Of a stretch of 64,000 nucleotides of DNA, positions 42,356 to 52,198 are shown in pieces. The position numbers and the translations under genes were made by a program. The notes under the pieces are model-generated. The model had not been told where the DNA came from, did no database searches, and saw only the letters and a list, made by a program, of their open reading frames with translations. Every line of letters begins with the position of its first letter. The first letter of the stretch is position 1. Source of the DNA: Spongiibacteraceae bacterium (lineage in GTDB: Bacteria > Pseudomonadota > Gammaproteobacteria > Pseudomonadales > Dasaniaceae); NCBI GenBank assembly GCA_028280715.1, contig JANQLG010000047.1, positions 38,391-102,390 of the forward strand, written 5' to 3'.

Positions 42356-42955
42356 ATGTATAAACCCTTTTCCCAAGCCTGTGAAAATAATAAAGAGCCT
42401 ATTCTGCAGGTTCTGAAAAATTATTTAGATGATAAAACGTCAGTTTTAGAAATTGGCAGTGGCACTGGGCAGCACGCGGTTCACTTCGCTAAAATTTTTC
42501 CACAATTAATCTGGCAAAGCAGTGACAGAGCAGAATATATTTCCGGCATTCAAGCCTGGCTAAAATCTGCTGAACTAAATAATACGCCAACCCCAATCGT
42601 TCTCGATGTTAATGATAATTGGGCGATAGAAACTGTACCCGCTATTTTTTCTGCCAATACTGTGCATATCATGAGTTGGCAGGAAGTAGAAAAATTATTT
42701 ATCCACATCAATAACATATTGGCTAAAAATGGCTTACTATTTTTATACGGGCCCTTCAACTATGATGGAGCTTACACCAGTGAGAGCAATGCCAATTTTG
42801 ATATATGGCTAAAGCATCGCGATCCGTTAAGTGGTATCAGAGACTTTGAGGCAGTGAATGATCTTGCCATTAAAGCGAGGCTGTCATTGCTAGCAGACCA
42901 TAAAATGCCGGCTAACAATCGACTGCTGGTGTGGAAAAAATCTGACACTGACTAA
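42356..42955 (+). CDS. DUF938 family SAM-dependent methyltransferase-like protein
   Basis: 199 residues. The DUF938 opening MYKPFSQACENNKEPILQVL is followed by motif I VLEIGSGTGQHAVHFAK and the pair WQSSDRAEYISGI. LFLYGPFNYDGAYTSESN and FDIWLKHRDPLSGIRDFE are further family signatures. Predicted class I methyltransferase; no substrate known. It follows the receiver gene by about 20 bases, so it may be co-transcribed. It converges with the GNAT gene two bases away. Confidence 0.9.
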   Translation: MYKPFSQACENNKEPILQVLKNYLDDKTSVLEIGSGTGQHAVHFAKIFPQLIWQSSDRAEYISGIQAWLKSAELNNTPTPIVLDVNDNWAIETVPAIFSANTVHIMSWQEVEKLFIHINNILAKNGLLFLYGPFNYDGAYTSESNANFDIWLKHRDPLSGIRDFEAVNDLAIKARLSLLADHKMPANNRLLVWKKSDTD

Positions 42956-42957
42956 CA

Positions 42958-44097
42958 TTATTTTTTAAAGGGTAAGGATTCAGTAGTCTGCTGTAAATAG
43001 TAAGTAGTAGCTGCGTTATCCTGTCGTAGAAAATCATCAATAGCGTTGCGAAAGGATGTATGTGCAATCCAATGATTTGAACGAGTAGTGATTGGGGTAA
43101 AACCGCGTTGAATTTTATGTTCGCCCTGTGCACCTGGATCAAATCGCTGTAACCCTTTTTTAATACAGTATTCAATGCCCTGGTAATAACAAGCCTCAAA
43201 ATGTAGAAAATCAAATTCTTTTAAACAGCCCCAATAACGGCCATATAAGGTTTGGCTGTCTTTGAAATTCAGCGCGCCAGCAATGGGCTGATCATTATCC
43301 GGTTCATAGGCTAGTACTAGCACTAGATGTTCTGGCATTGTGTCTGCCAATTGTTCAAAAAAGGATTGTTCGAGATAGCCGCCATGACCACTTCGTTTGG
43401 CATAGGTCAGTTGATAAAAATAATAAAATCGACGCCAAAGATTTTGGTCAATATCAGTACCCTCCACGATGGTTAATTGTATGCCTTGCCCATCAACACA
43501 GCGCCTTTCTTTTTTGAGATTTTTTCTTTTGCGCGAGCTGAAGGTATTTAAAAATTCATCAAAGTTCTTGAACTGTTGATTAAACCAGTGAAACTGAACG
43601 CCTTCTCTAACAGGTAGATTAAATTGTTTTAGTTGCTGACTTAATGCCTTTTCCGGAAACAACAAATGAAAAGAAGAAAGCTGATGTTGCTGACAGTAAT
43701 CAAGAATAGATTCAACAATAAATGGGATAATGCTGTCTTTATCCTCCCCAGTTTTAAAGCACAACCTTGGCCCTGTCGCCGGTGTAAAGGGAATAGCACA
43801 TAAAAGTTTAGGATAGTAAGCCAGGCCGTGACGACGATAGGCGTCGGCCCAGGACCAGTCAAATACGTATTCGCCGTAGGAATGATATTTTAAATAAAGC
43901 GGCATCACAGCAACGAGTTGTTGATTATCGTGTACCAAAAGATGGTTCGGTTGCCAGCCGGAATCAAGAGTAGTAGCGCCAGTAGTTTCTAACGCGTGCA
44001 GAAATTCGTGACGGGTAAAAGGGTAATCTACGCCAGTAATGCTATTCCATTCATCGCGATCAACGGCGGTTATGCTGTCGATAAAGCTGACATGCAT
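42958..44097 (-). CDS. GNAT/FemAB-like acyltransferase (DUF482)
   Basis: 379 residues, family COG3146 (DUF482), predicted N-acyltransferase with two GNAT-like halves. Visible are NSITGVDYPFTRHEFLHAL near the start, the HLLFPEKALSQQL region, and the characteristic LYGRYWGCLKEFDFLHFEACY followed by FDPGAQGEHKIQRGF. The acceptor is unknown. It is the third gene after ubiC and ubiA on the same strand, 27 bases after ubiA, and could be expressed with them. Confidence 0.88.
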   Translation of the reverse strand: MHVSFIDSITAVDRDEWNSITGVDYPFTRHEFLHALETTGATTLDSGWQPNHLLVHDNQQLVAVMPLYLKYHSYGEYVFDWSWADAYRRHGLAYYPKLLCAIPFTPATGPRLCFKTGEDKDSIIPFIVESILDYCQQHQLSSFHLLFPEKALSQQLKQFNLPVREGVQFHWFNQQFKNFDEFLNTFSSRKRKNLKKERRCVDGQGIQLTIVEGTDIDQNLWRRFYYFYQLTYAKRSGHGGYLEQSFFEQLADTMPEHLVLVLAYEPDNDQPIAGALNFKDSQTLYGRYWGCLKEFDFLHFEACYYQGIEYCIKKGLQRFDPGAQGEHKIQRGFTPITTRSNHWIAHTSFRNAIDDFLRQDNAATTYYLQQTTESLPFKK

Positions 44098-44124
44098 TCG
44101 GTGAGTTCCCTATAAAACAAGTGA

Positions 44125-45003
44125 TTAGTTCAGGCCATTGTCCAGCATATAATCCAGCGCTATACCAACAAAAATAATAGCGCCAACCCAATTGTTATTG
44201 AGAAAGGCTTTGAAACATAAATCTCGGTCACGTTGCCGAATGAGATGCTGCTGGTAAACAAAAAAACCTGCGCTGATAACAATGGCGCTGTAATAGCTAA
44301 TACCTAAATTAAATTGGCCACCTGCCAATAACAACACCGCAATCACACATACCTGTAAAACGCCTGTGATTAAGCGATCATCATTGCCAAACAAAATAGC
44401 GGTGGACTTGATACCTATTTTTAAATCATCTTCCCGATCGACCATGGCATAGAAGGTGTCATAGACCACGGTCCACATCACCACAGCAATATAAATCAAC
44501 CACAGTTGTGCTGGTAATTCATTGCGCTGCGCGGCAAAGGCCATAGGTATGCCCCAGGAAAAGGCGGCACCTAAAACCAGCTGTGGCAAATGGGTGTAGC
44601 GCTTCATAAATGGGTAAATGGATGCCAGTGCTACCGCGCCAAAGGATAATAAAATAGTTTTCTGATTGGTAAATAGCACCAATAGAAACGCGATCACACA
44701 CAGTACAGAAAAAAACCACAGTGCCTCTTTGGGTTGGATGCGCCCAGTTGCAATCGGGCGCTTGGCGGTGCGGGCGACATGACCGTCGAAATTACGATCG
44801 GCGTAATCGTTGATAACGCAGCCAGCTGAACGCATCAGGAAAGTGCCCAGCATAAAAATCACTAGCAGTTTGATATCAGGGACGCCTTCAGCTGCAATCC
44901 ATAGTGCCCACAGAGTAGGCCATAGCAGCAAATAGGTACCGATTGGCCGGTCAAAGCGAATCAATTCCAGAAAATCAGGCGCTCTTTTAGTCAGGCTGGT
45001 CAT
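44125..45003 (-). CDS. ubiA: 4-hydroxybenzoate octaprenyltransferase UbiA
   Basis: Membrane prenyltransferase of ubiquinone synthesis, 292 residues. The first Asp-rich motif is [19 protein letters not shown] and the second is [13 protein letters not shown], both needed for Mg-diphosphate binding. [20 protein letters not shown] at the N-terminus is the family signature. About eight helices. It lies about 95 bases downstream of ubiC on the same strand, so they probably form the usual ubiCA pair. Confidence 0.96.
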   Translation of the reverse strand: MTSLTKRAPDFLELIRFDRPIGTYLLLWPTLWALWIAAEGVPDIKLLVIFMLGTFLMRSAGCVINDYADRNFDGHVARTAKRPIATGRIQPKEALWFFSVLCVIAFLLVLFTNQKTILLSFGAVALASIYPFMKRYTHLPQLVLGAAFSWGIPMAFAAQRNELPAQLWLIYIAVVMWTVVYDTFYAMVDREDDLKIGIKSTAILFGNDDRLITGVLQVCVIAVLLLAGGQFNLGISYYSAIVISAGFFVYQQHLIRQRDRDLCFKAFLNNNWVGAIIFVGIALDYMLDNGLN

Positions 45004-45099
45004 GGCGATTAGGTTTACGTTTTATTAAGCCAATTTAGATTGACGCCAGTATAACAAGTTACACAAACCATACCCTACAACGATTCAGGCTTGTGTGTT

Positions 45100-45675
45100 T
45101 CAGGGTTGAAAGGCGGGAAGAAAAATTTCGCTGACCATAATGGGTTTATTGGCTAATTCGAAACGGCAGCGTCTTCCCCAGAGTGTTTGCGGTTGACGCA
45201 GTGCTGCAGGGATTTGCTCGCTGCCACCGGCAATAGAAGCAATCTGAAAGGGAAAACGGATCATAGTGGGGTCGCGAAACAGCATTTCTCCTAAAGAACT
45301 GTCTTTGAATTTTCGTAACCTCCTCAGGTGGCCGGTTAGTGAGCGACCGGGGAGAACACTACGGGCATATACCCAGGGTTCGTTGTTACAAAGCAAAGCA
45401 ACTTCGCGAATGATAGCTCTTTCGCGAGTTTTCATATTTAGTAACAGGCATTCCGATAAACGCGGGCGCTGCCAGCTTTGCGATAGGACTTTGACTTTGA
45501 AGTGACCGCCGCTGGCTTTTATCAGTCTTTGGGTGAGGGAGCCTGAATCCAACAGCCATGGTTTCACGGAGGCCGGGAGTTGAGAGCCGGTATAAGTATG
45601 GTAGTCCTTCCAGTCACTCTCCAGTGGGTGGTAACTGCTAACAGGGTAGTATCGATTGTGTTGAACAGCGTACAA
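45100..45675 (-). CDS. ubiC: Chorismate lyase UbiC
   Basis: Splits chorismate to 4-hydroxybenzoate and pyruvate, the first committed ubiquinone step, and hands the product to UbiA. Family features are LDSGSLTQRLI, the WVYARSVLP motif, TLWGRRCRFELANKPIMVSEIFLP with the catalytic Glu. At 191 residues it is slightly longer than E. coli UbiC (165). The start is a TTG with GGAAG about eight bases upstream; no ATG fits better. It leads the ubiC-ubiA unit, divergent from the rubredoxin gene. Confidence 0.93.
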   Translation of the reverse strand: MYAVQHNRYYPVSSYHPLESDWKDYHTYTGSQLPASVKPWLLDSGSLTQRLIKASGGHFKVKVLSQSWQRPRLSECLLLNMKTRERAIIREVALLCNNEPWVYARSVLPGRSLTGHLRRLRKFKDSSLGEMLFRDPTMIRFPFQIASIAGGSEQIPAALRQPQTLWGRRCRFELANKPIMVSEIFLPAFQP

Positions 45676-45811
45676 TACAGGGCTTCCAGCGGGTTAGGTC
45701 AACATTGCAGCGCGCAGCATGATGGATAAGCCATCGACTTGCAAGCGCCTAACTCCAGGGGCAAGTCCCCAGGGTCAAAAACTAACAAAGAAGATGAGGC
45801 GGTAAGGCAGC

Positions 45812-47188
45812 ATGGCGAAGTGGGAATGTATCGTTTGTGGTTGGATTTATGATGAAGCAAAGGGTGATCCCGATTCCGGCATCTCCCCGGGCACTAAATG
45901 GGACGATGTGCCGGACGATTGGCTGTGTCCCGATTGCGGTGTTGGTAAAAGTGATTTCGAAATGGTGCCAATGGCTGAGCCAGAGCCCGAAGTGCCGCAT
46001 CACGAGGAAGAAGATACCACCGATCATATTGCTGCACCGGTCATCATTTTGGGTACTGGTTTGGCCGGATACAACCTGGCGAAGGAATTCCGCAAGCATG
46101 ACGATGAAACACCGCTGATTATTATCACCAATGATGATGGGCGCCTGTATTCAAAACCTATGTTGTCGACCGGTTACACCAAAAATACAGAAGCTGCTGA
46201 TCTGGCACAGGCTGATGCCGGCACGATGGCTCGCCAATTAAAAGCCAGCGTGTGGACAATGACTGAGGTAACGACCATCGATACTCAGCAGCAGATGATT
46301 AAACTGGGTGATGTTGCCACTGGTATCCACTACCGCAAACTGGTGTTGGCCTTGGGCGCCAATACCATTAACCCACCGATCACCGGCGATGGCCTGGACC
46401 ATGTTTATTCCATCAATGACCTGTTGGACTTTGATGATTTCCGCAAGGCGATGAAGAAAACCGGCGCCAAGAAAATCTGCTTGATCGGGGGTGGATTAAT
46501 TGGTTCTGAGTACACCAATGATTTGCTTAATGGTGGTTTTGAGGTTGAAGTCGTCGATCCGCTGGGTTATTGCCTGCCAACGCTATTGCCGGAGGCGGCG
46601 GGAAAAGCTGTACAGCGTGCGTTGGAGGAAAAGGGTGCTAAATTCCATTTTGGCCCGCTCGTAACGGCAGTTAACAAGGCTGATGAAGGCGTGCTGGTTA
46701 CCTTGAATACGGGTGACACAATCGCTGCCGACTTGGTGGTCAGTGCTGTCGGCGTGCGGCCCAGAATAGATTTGGCGCAGAATTCAGGCATCGACGTAAA
46801 TCGGGGCATTGTCACCAATCGCTTGTTGGAGACTTCCGCCAAAAATGTTTATGCACTGGGAGATTGCGCAGAAGTCGCCGGACATGTGCTGGTGTATGTG
46901 GCACCGCTGATGGCCTGTGCTCGTGCTCTCGCTAAAACCCTGGCAGGAGAACCTACGGCAGTGAGTTATCCCCCTATGCCGGTGACGGTTAAAACACCTG
47001 CTTGTCCGGTTGCTGTCAGCCCGGTTCCACCAGGGGCGCCAGGGGAATGGAGTGTGGAGCAAGAGGGGAATAATGTCATCGCCCAGTTCCATAATCCGGC
47101 TGGAGAGCTGGTTGGTTTTGCCTTAACGGGCGAAGCGGTGAAAGAAAAAATGCGTTTGCAGAAGCTATTGCCGGCAGTTTTGGATTAA
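45812..47188 (+). CDS. Rubredoxin-rubredoxin reductase fusion
   Basis: One protein of 458 residues combining an iron electron carrier and its NADH reductase. Rubredoxin (1-53) has both Cys pairs: CIVCGW and CPDCGV. A flexible acidic linker (about 54-75, [12 protein letters not shown]) follows. The reductase has the FAD motif [15 protein letters not shown] (about 78), the NAD motif [13 protein letters not shown], and a C-terminal FAD motif [11 protein letters not shown]. In Pseudomonas these are separate rubA/rubB genes feeding alkane hydroxylase. It is divergent from ubiC; the start has AAGCAGC-type purines upstream. Confidence 0.93.
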   Translation: MAKWECIVCGWIYDEAKGDPDSGISPGTKWDDVPDDWLCPDCGVGKSDFEMVPMAEPEPEVPHHEEEDTTDHIAAPVIILGTGLAGYNLAKEFRKHDDETPLIIITNDDGRLYSKPMLSTGYTKNTEAADLAQADAGTMARQLKASVWTMTEVTTIDTQQQMIKLGDVATGIHYRKLVLALGANTINPPITGDGLDHVYSINDLLDFDDFRKAMKKTGAKKICLIGGGLIGSEYTNDLLNGGFEVEVVDPLGYCLPTLLPEAAGKAVQRALEEKGAKFHFGPLVTAVNKADEGVLVTLNTGDTIAADLVVSAVGVRPRIDLAQNSGIDVNRGIVTNRLLETSAKNVYALGDCAEVAGHVLVYVAPLMACARALAKTLAGEPTAVSYPPMPVTVKTPACPVAVSPVPPGAPGEWSVEQEGNNVIAQFHNPAGELVGFALTGEAVKEKMRLQKLLPAVLD

Positions 47189-47200
47189 AACTTCGTTGAT

Positions 47201-47228
47201 TCCCCCAATTCGTCAATAATTGGGGGGA
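47201..47228. repeat. Inverted repeat after the rubredoxin reductase gene
   Basis: TCCCCCAATT and AATTGGGGGGA form a ten-base stem with a seven-base loop, twelve bases after the stop. There is no T run, so intrinsic termination is unlikely; it may stabilise the mRNA 3' end. Confidence 0.5.
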
Positions 47229-47408
47229 AACTCAATGTTTACTCTTGCTTAATACAGCCATCCTGTTTTAATAAGCCTCCTGTGCTGACCATGGAGCCTC
47301 AGGCACCGCCGCATTATTTGCATCTGGTTGCTTGGTTACGGTTAATAAGGCACCAGCTGGATAAAATAAGATAAGAAAATAAACCTATAAATAAAAATAG
47401 GAGCTCCC

Positions 47409-47681
47409 ATGCGTAAACCTGATTTAGCAGCAAAAATTGCCGACCAAGCGGATATCCCACTCAATAAAGCTAACGATGTACTTTCTGCCATTCTGGATGA
47501 AATTACTAACGCATTAAGCCGCAAAGAGTCTGTTAGCTTGATTGGTTTTGGCACTTTCGAAAATCGTCATCGCAATGCACGAATGGGTAAAAACCCGCAA
47601 ACAGGTGAGCCAATTCAGATTGCTGCTAGCAATACCGTTGGTTTTAAACCCGGCAAAGCGTTGAAAGATTCTTTGAACTAA
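47409..47681 (+). CDS. HU family DNA-binding protein
   Basis: Histone-like protein of 90 residues. The start MRKPDLAAKIADQADI, the middle VSLIGFGTFENRHRNAR, and the arm GKNPQTGEPIQIAASNTVGFKPGKAL with the conserved Pro are all typical of HU. It binds and bends DNA without strict sequence choice. AGGAGCTCCC precedes the ATG. A Rho-independent terminator follows about 20 bases after the stop, so it is monocistronic. Confidence 0.96.
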   Translation: MRKPDLAAKIADQADIPLNKANDVLSAILDEITNALSRKESVSLIGFGTFENRHRNARMGKNPQTGEPIQIAASNTVGFKPGKALKDSLN

Positions 47682-47700
47682 TAGCATTTAAATTTATGGA

Positions 47701-47736
47701 AAAACGGATGATGACAATAGTCTCATCCGTTTTTTT
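47701..47736 (+). terminator. Terminator after the HU gene
   Basis: AAAACGGATGA and TCATCCGTTTT form an 11-bp stem with a loop of about nine bases, followed by a T run. Clear Rho-independent terminator. Confidence 0.92.
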
Positions 47737-47766
47737 ATGGGGGCAATTCATGCTAGGTTTTACACC

Positions 47767-48321
47767 ATGACCAATGAAGACCCTGCAGAAATCGTCAAGC
47801 AACAAACCCTTGCCTGGCTGGATCGTTTTGTGATCGGCTTAAACCTGTGCCCCTTCGCCAGTAAAGTGAGAGATGATGGAACACTTCACATAGAAGTTTG
47901 CCAAAAAACAGACTGGGATGATCTGGTGCGATCTGTTTTACTGCAACTGGAAGCCTTATTACAGGCAGATGAAAAAGTTATTAGTACAAGTCTGCTAGTG
48001 TTCTCCCATGCCGTCGCTGAATTTGATGAGTTTTTGGAGTTGCTCGCTGCAGCTAATGAGATATTGGCTGAAACACAATTGGACGGTGTCATCCAGATAG
48101 CGAGTTTTCATCCTGATTATGTGTTCGAGGAAGAACCGGAGGACGATGTGAGTCATTACACCAATCGTTCCCCCTATCCTATGTTGCATTTTATTCGTGA
48201 GGCACAATTAACACAGGCGCTGAAACACTTTCCGAATCCGGAACAAATACCCATTGATAATATCAGTTGTTTAAGAGAATTAGGCAAAGCAGATATTGAT
48301 AAACTGTTAGCTGGGCAATAG
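47767..48321 (+). CDS. DUF1415 family protein
   Basis: Soluble protein of about 184 residues from the internal ATG; the longer frame overlaps the terminator region and was not used. The DUF1415 pattern is visible: TLAWLDRFVIGLNLCPFASKV at the N-terminus and GVIQIASFHPDYVFE then HYTNRSPYPMLHFIREAQ. Function unknown. The family is common in gammaproteobacteria. A GCTAGG stretch about eight bases before the ATG is a weak ribosome site. Confidence 0.9.
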   Translation: MTNEDPAEIVKQQTLAWLDRFVIGLNLCPFASKVRDDGTLHIEVCQKTDWDDLVRSVLLQLEALLQADEKVISTSLLVFSHAVAEFDEFLELLAAANEILAETQLDGVIQIASFHPDYVFEEEPEDDVSHYTNRSPYPMLHFIREAQLTQALKHFPNPEQIPIDNISCLRELGKADIDKLLAGQ

Positions 48322-48355
48322 CACCCTGATAGCACAATAAAGGAAACTAAACACC

Positions 48356-49639
48356 ATGACCAAACTGGCACTTCACTGGCAGATTCTGATTGCAATTATT
48401 GCGGCAGCCATTATGGGCTCCTTGACGGGCATCGACGGTCAAGTCCTGGGGGTTAGTTTTTATTCGATGTACGATTTTATCGGCACGCTATTTCTCAATG
48501 CGTTAAAGATGATAATTGTGCCGTTGATCATGGCATCCATTATTACTGGTATTTCCGGTTTGGGACAAAGTGATAATTTGGGCCGGCTTGGCGGTAAAAC
48601 CATTTTGTTTTATGCCACCAGTAGTTTGTTTGCCATTCTGGTGGGCTTGGCTATCGTCAATATCACCACACCTGGGATTGTTGATGGTCAACCTGCTAAC
48701 GAACAACTCAACCTCACTACCGATGATGAAGCGATGGAGTCTCTGCGCTCCAAAGTAGAAGGTCGTAGCGCTAGTGATATCACCGAAGTATTTTTGCGTA
48801 TGGTGCCGGTCAATATTGTGTCGGCTGCTGCCAATGGCCAAATGCTGGGCCTGATATTTTTCTCGTTGCTGTTTGGTTTTTTCATGACGCGTATCAGGAG
48901 TGAATCATCGCAAATATTAAGAACCTTTTGGCAGGGCGTGTTTGATACCATGATGTTAATTACCATGTGGGTGATGAAGTTTGCGCCTTATGGTGTGTTT
49001 GGCTTGGTGGCAAAAACGGTAGCAGCCACCGGTTTTGCTGCGTTTAAACCTTTGCTGGTTTTTTTCCTAACGGTAGTGGCCGCGTTAGCCATTCATGCAT
49101 TTATTACTTTGCCGATATTATTGAAGACCATCGGTCGTGTGCAACCGGTTAAGTTTATTGGTTTTATGTCTCCAGTAATGTTGACGGCATTCTCCACAGC
49201 CTCCAGTTCAGCAACATTGCCACTAACATTGGAAACCGTTGAAAAAGAAGTGGGTGTTTCCAACCATACCACCAGTTTTGTATTGCCTTTGGGTGCTACC
49301 ATCAATATGGATGGCACGGCTCTATATGAGTGTGTCGCAGCGATGTTTATCGCACAGGCCTATGGTTTGGATTTAACGATTGTGCAGCAGTTTACGATTG
49401 TGCTGGTGGCGTTGTTAACATCAATTGGTGTTGCGGGAATTCCAGCTGCGAGTCTGGTGGCGATTACCGTTATTCTCGGTGTGATTGGTTTGCCTTTGGA
49501 AGGCTTGGGATTATTGTTAGTGACTGACCGAGTATTAGATATGATGCGCACCGCGGTTAACGTGTACAGTGATTCTTGCGGTGCGGTAATTATCGCTCGC
49601 ACCGAAGGTGAATCAACTAATGTTGATCAAGCAGCTTAA
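48356..49639 (+). CDS. Dicarboxylate/amino acid:cation symporter (DAACS/SDF)
   Basis: Glutamate/aspartate/dicarboxylate symporter fold, 427 residues, eight helices and two re-entrant loops. HP1 has STASSSATLPLTLETV, TM7 carries the NMDGT motif (GATINMDGTALYECVAA), HP2 has GVAGIPAASLVAITVILG, and TM8 has DRVLDMMRTAVNVYSDSCGA. Arg versus other residues after the TM8 Asp would set substrate type, which I cannot settle. AAAGGAAA precedes the ATG. It is followed within 15 bases by a small exported protein gene. Confidence 0.95.
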   Translation: MTKLALHWQILIAIIAAAIMGSLTGIDGQVLGVSFYSMYDFIGTLFLNALKMIIVPLIMASIITGISGLGQSDNLGRLGGKTILFYATSSLFAILVGLAIVNITTPGIVDGQPANEQLNLTTDDEAMESLRSKVEGRSASDITEVFLRMVPVNIVSAAANGQMLGLIFFSLLFGFFMTRIRSESSQILRTFWQGVFDTMMLITMWVMKFAPYGVFGLVAKTVAATGFAAFKPLLVFFLTVVAALAIHAFITLPILLKTIGRVQPVKFIGFMSPVMLTAFSTASSSATLPLTLETVEKEVGVSNHTTSFVLPLGATINMDGTALYECVAAMFIAQAYGLDLTIVQQFTIVLVALLTSIGVAGIPAASLVAITVILGVIGLPLEGLGLLLVTDRVLDMMRTAVNVYSDSCGAVIIARTEGESTNVDQAA

Positions 49640-49653
49640 TCAGTGAATGCGAC

Positions 49654-50451
49654 ATGATTAAAAAACTATTTTTCTTGACTCAGTTTTTATTACTGTTGCT
49701 AATATCACAGGCAATTTTCGCACAGAACACATCAGAAGAAATAAAACCAGAGTTAGAACAAATAGCTGAATGGTTGGGGATTAAAGAAATCGCATCCCAG
49801 GCTGATCGAGTTATTGACCAAACCTTAGTGCAATTAGAACAGTCAACAGATACTGCCCTCAATGATGAGCAAAAAAATCAGTTGCGGCAAACATTGCAAA
49901 ATAATGTTGGCTCTTCGGTATTGTTTGAGAAAATTCTTACTGATGTTTCGCAACAACCCACCAATACTATTGATGAAGTTTATGCCCAACTATCGAAACC
50001 AGTAGTAATACGAGCAAGAAATTTTGATATTGCGATGGAGATGTCAGGAGCGATAGAAAAATATCAGCGCTTTAAGCAGGAGTTGGAAAATAAACCAATT
50101 AACACTGACCGTAAAAATCTGTTGCTACGTTTGGATCAGGCACTAAAAATTTCGGCAATTGCAGCGCGATTACAAACCGATATGGAGAATTATTGTCAGC
50201 GCTTGGCGAAGAAGTTAATTAATACCGAACTAAATTCTCAATTGGCAGTTATAGAAGAAGAAAAATACCGCCAAAGAAAAGACTATCTTATACAACAATT
50301 GCTACCTCTTAATGCTTATAGCTATCGTTTTATGAAAGATGAAGAGCTGCGTGAATATGTAGAAATTATAGAAAGTGATAGTGTGCAAGCGACATTGAAT
50401 TATTATCAACAGTCGATGATAAGAGTCTTGCAACAAACAGGTGCTGAATAG
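49654..50451 (+). CDS. Hypothetical exported helical protein
   Basis: Signal peptide (about 1-23, ending AIFAQ) and a helical mature part of about 240 residues rich in Gln, Glu and Leu (LEQIAEWLGIKEIASQADR, LVQLEQSTDTAL). The general look resembles DUF2059-type periplasmic proteins, but I cannot confirm the family. It may be paired with the upstream symporter (15-base gap) and the downstream GST (about ten-base gap); all three could be one transcript. Function unknown. Confidence 0.6.
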   Translation: MIKKLFFLTQFLLLLLISQAIFAQNTSEEIKPELEQIAEWLGIKEIASQADRVIDQTLVQLEQSTDTALNDEQKNQLRQTLQNNVGSSVLFEKILTDVSQQPTNTIDEVYAQLSKPVVIRARNFDIAMEMSGAIEKYQRFKQELENKPINTDRKNLLLRLDQALKISAIAARLQTDMENYCQRLAKKLINTELNSQLAVIEEEKYRQRKDYLIQQLLPLNAYSYRFMKDEELREYVEIIESDSVQATLNYYQQSMIRVLQQTGAE

Positions 50452-50460
50452 AGGTGGTCT

Positions 50461-51063
50461 ATGAAACTTTGGCATTGCCCTTTGACACGCTCACATCGCG
50501 CACTTTGGACGCTGGAAGAAGCGGGCATTGACTATGATTTAGAAGTGCTACAGTTTCCGCCCAGAGTGCACCACCCCGAGTATCTGGAAATCAATGTATT
50601 GGGTACGGTACCATTTTTTAAAGATGGCGATGTGCAACTAACAGAGTCGATAGCTATTTGCCACTATCTGGTGGAGCGTTATCAAATAGATGATTTATGT
50701 ATCAAGCCCAAGCATCCCGATTATGGCAACTATATCAATTGGCTCTATCATAGCGATGCTACGTTAACTTTCCCGTTAACCTTGGTAAATCGCTACCGGT
50801 TTCTCGAACCGGATTCGTTCCCAGGCCTGGATGATGAGTATGCAAAATGGTTTTTTGCTAGATTACGATTATTGAAGCAATATTTAGAAGGTAAAAAGTT
50901 TCTTTGTGATAACCGTTTTACCATTGCCGATATAGCTGTTGGCTATGCTTTGTATTTAGGAAAGCTGTTGAATTTGTCAGACAGGTATTCGCCTCTAGTG
51001 AGGGAATACCTGGAACATTTAGAAAATAGAGAAGCGTTTAAACGCGCGGTGGCGATATCTTGA
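50461..51063 (+). CDS. Glutathione S-transferase
   Basis: GST of 200 residues. The N-terminal domain has WHCPLTRSHRALWTLEEAG (active-site Ser region), LGTVPFFKDGDVQLTESIAI with the cis-Pro and gamma-Glu contact, and the helical domain has FTIADIAVGYALYLG. It differs clearly from the GST of the 10-kb operon. Last gene of the likely symporter-exported protein-GST unit. Convergent with a response regulator gene one base away. Confidence 0.93.
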   Translation: MKLWHCPLTRSHRALWTLEEAGIDYDLEVLQFPPRVHHPEYLEINVLGTVPFFKDGDVQLTESIAICHYLVERYQIDDLCIKPKHPDYGNYINWLYHSDATLTFPLTLVNRYRFLEPDSFPGLDDEYAKWFFARLRLLKQYLEGKKFLCDNRFTIADIAVGYALYLGKLLNLSDRYSPLVREYLEHLENREAFKRAVAIS

Positions 51064-51064
51064 G

Positions 51065-52198
51065 TTAAAATAATTCTACCGCATCCGATTGGCCCGAGTT
51101 ATTGACAATACTGTCTATGAATAGCTGAAACTCGGGACTGGCTGTTCGCATTTCATCAATAATTCCTTTTAGTCTGTGATTATAAATAGTTTGTTCTTCG
51201 AAACATTTTCCAATTTCTTGCCTATAGTCGTGTAAAACCTTTTGAATTTGTTGCTCTTCTTCGGGTTCCAGTGATGAAATTAATCCCAATGTCATGAGTC
51301 GTTCACTAATGTCTTCAACCATATTCAGCAACATGTCGGAAACGGTTTCTTGACCAATTTCATTATATTGATTGATTGTATCAATCTGTTCGATCAGTTG
51401 TTTTTCGTATTGCAGTTTATTTATGCAAATTTCTAAGGAATCCATCAACATGGCAATGATGTCGATTAGACCACCAATGTTGCGAACCAGGAGTTGACAG
51501 TTTTTCCAATTAAAAAAAGCGCGATTTTTGCCAAAGGTATATACTCGGGGTAATTGTTCCGACATCGTCATAATTTCATGCTCAAGTCGAGTTATCTCCC
51601 CGCAACTGGATGAAGGATGTGCTTTCGAAATTTTTATGACGCCTTCAGTATTTAGTTCTCGCAATGTATGAAAGAATACAGTGTTCAATGCATTTTCATC
51701 TCTACACTGCATTGAGGCGACGACAAACCGATTGATAACTTGGATATTTGCCAGATCAATTTGGGTGTCTTTGATTACCTGCGAATGCATTGTCAAACGA
51801 GAATTCAAATCCTTCGTTTCTCGGTATAAACCCATCAGCGAAAAAACTTTATATTGTAGTTCCTCATGCTGAAAGGGTTTGGCGATATAGTCATTGCCCC
51901 CAGAACCGTAAGCTGTTAATCGAGACTCCAAATCAGAAAGACCAGAAATAAATAAAATAGGAACGGTTGGATTAATGGCTCTAGCTTTCTCACAGAGAGA
52001 AAAACCACTTTTACCGTTGAGATCAATATCCAGAATAATTAAATCTGAAGAAGCGATGATATTTGTGTCAGAGATAATTTGACCATCTAAACACGTATAG
52101 AGATTTGCCTCGTTCAGTGATTCGCTCACATAGTCGATAAAAAATGGGTCGTCATCAACAACAACAATATGACAGTCCTTCAAAGAAAAATTATGCAT
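51065..52198 (-). CDS. Response regulator with unclassified helical output domain
   Basis: Receiver (1-125) with VVVDDDPFFIDY, phospho-acceptor Asp57 in LIILDIDLNGKSGFSL, and the Lys in DYIAKPFQHEE. The remaining 250 residues have no recognised output: a GAF-like middle (VINRFVVASMQC, LRELNTEGVIKISK) and a helical C-terminus with possible coiled coils (LRTLISSLEPEEEQQIQKV region). The ATG follows AAGGAG by seven bases and overlaps the last codons of the large kinase (ATGCATAA), so translation is coupled. It is the obvious target of that kinase. Confidence 0.88.
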   Translation of the reverse strand: MHNFSLKDCHIVVVDDDPFFIDYVSESLNEANLYTCLDGQIISDTNIIASSDLIILDIDLNGKSGFSLCEKARAINPTVPILFISGLSDLESRLTAYGSGGNDYIAKPFQHEELQYKVFSLMGLYRETKDLNSRLTMHSQVIKDTQIDLANIQVINRFVVASMQCRDENALNTVFFHTLRELNTEGVIKISKAHPSSSCGEITRLEHEIMTMSEQLPRVYTFGKNRAFFNWKNCQLLVRNIGGLIDIIAMLMDSLEICINKLQYEKQLIEQIDTINQYNEIGQETVSDMLLNMVEDISERLMTLGLISSLEPEEEQQIQKVLHDYRQEIGKCFEEQTIYNHRLKGIIDEMRTASPEFQLFIDSIVNNSGQSDAVELF

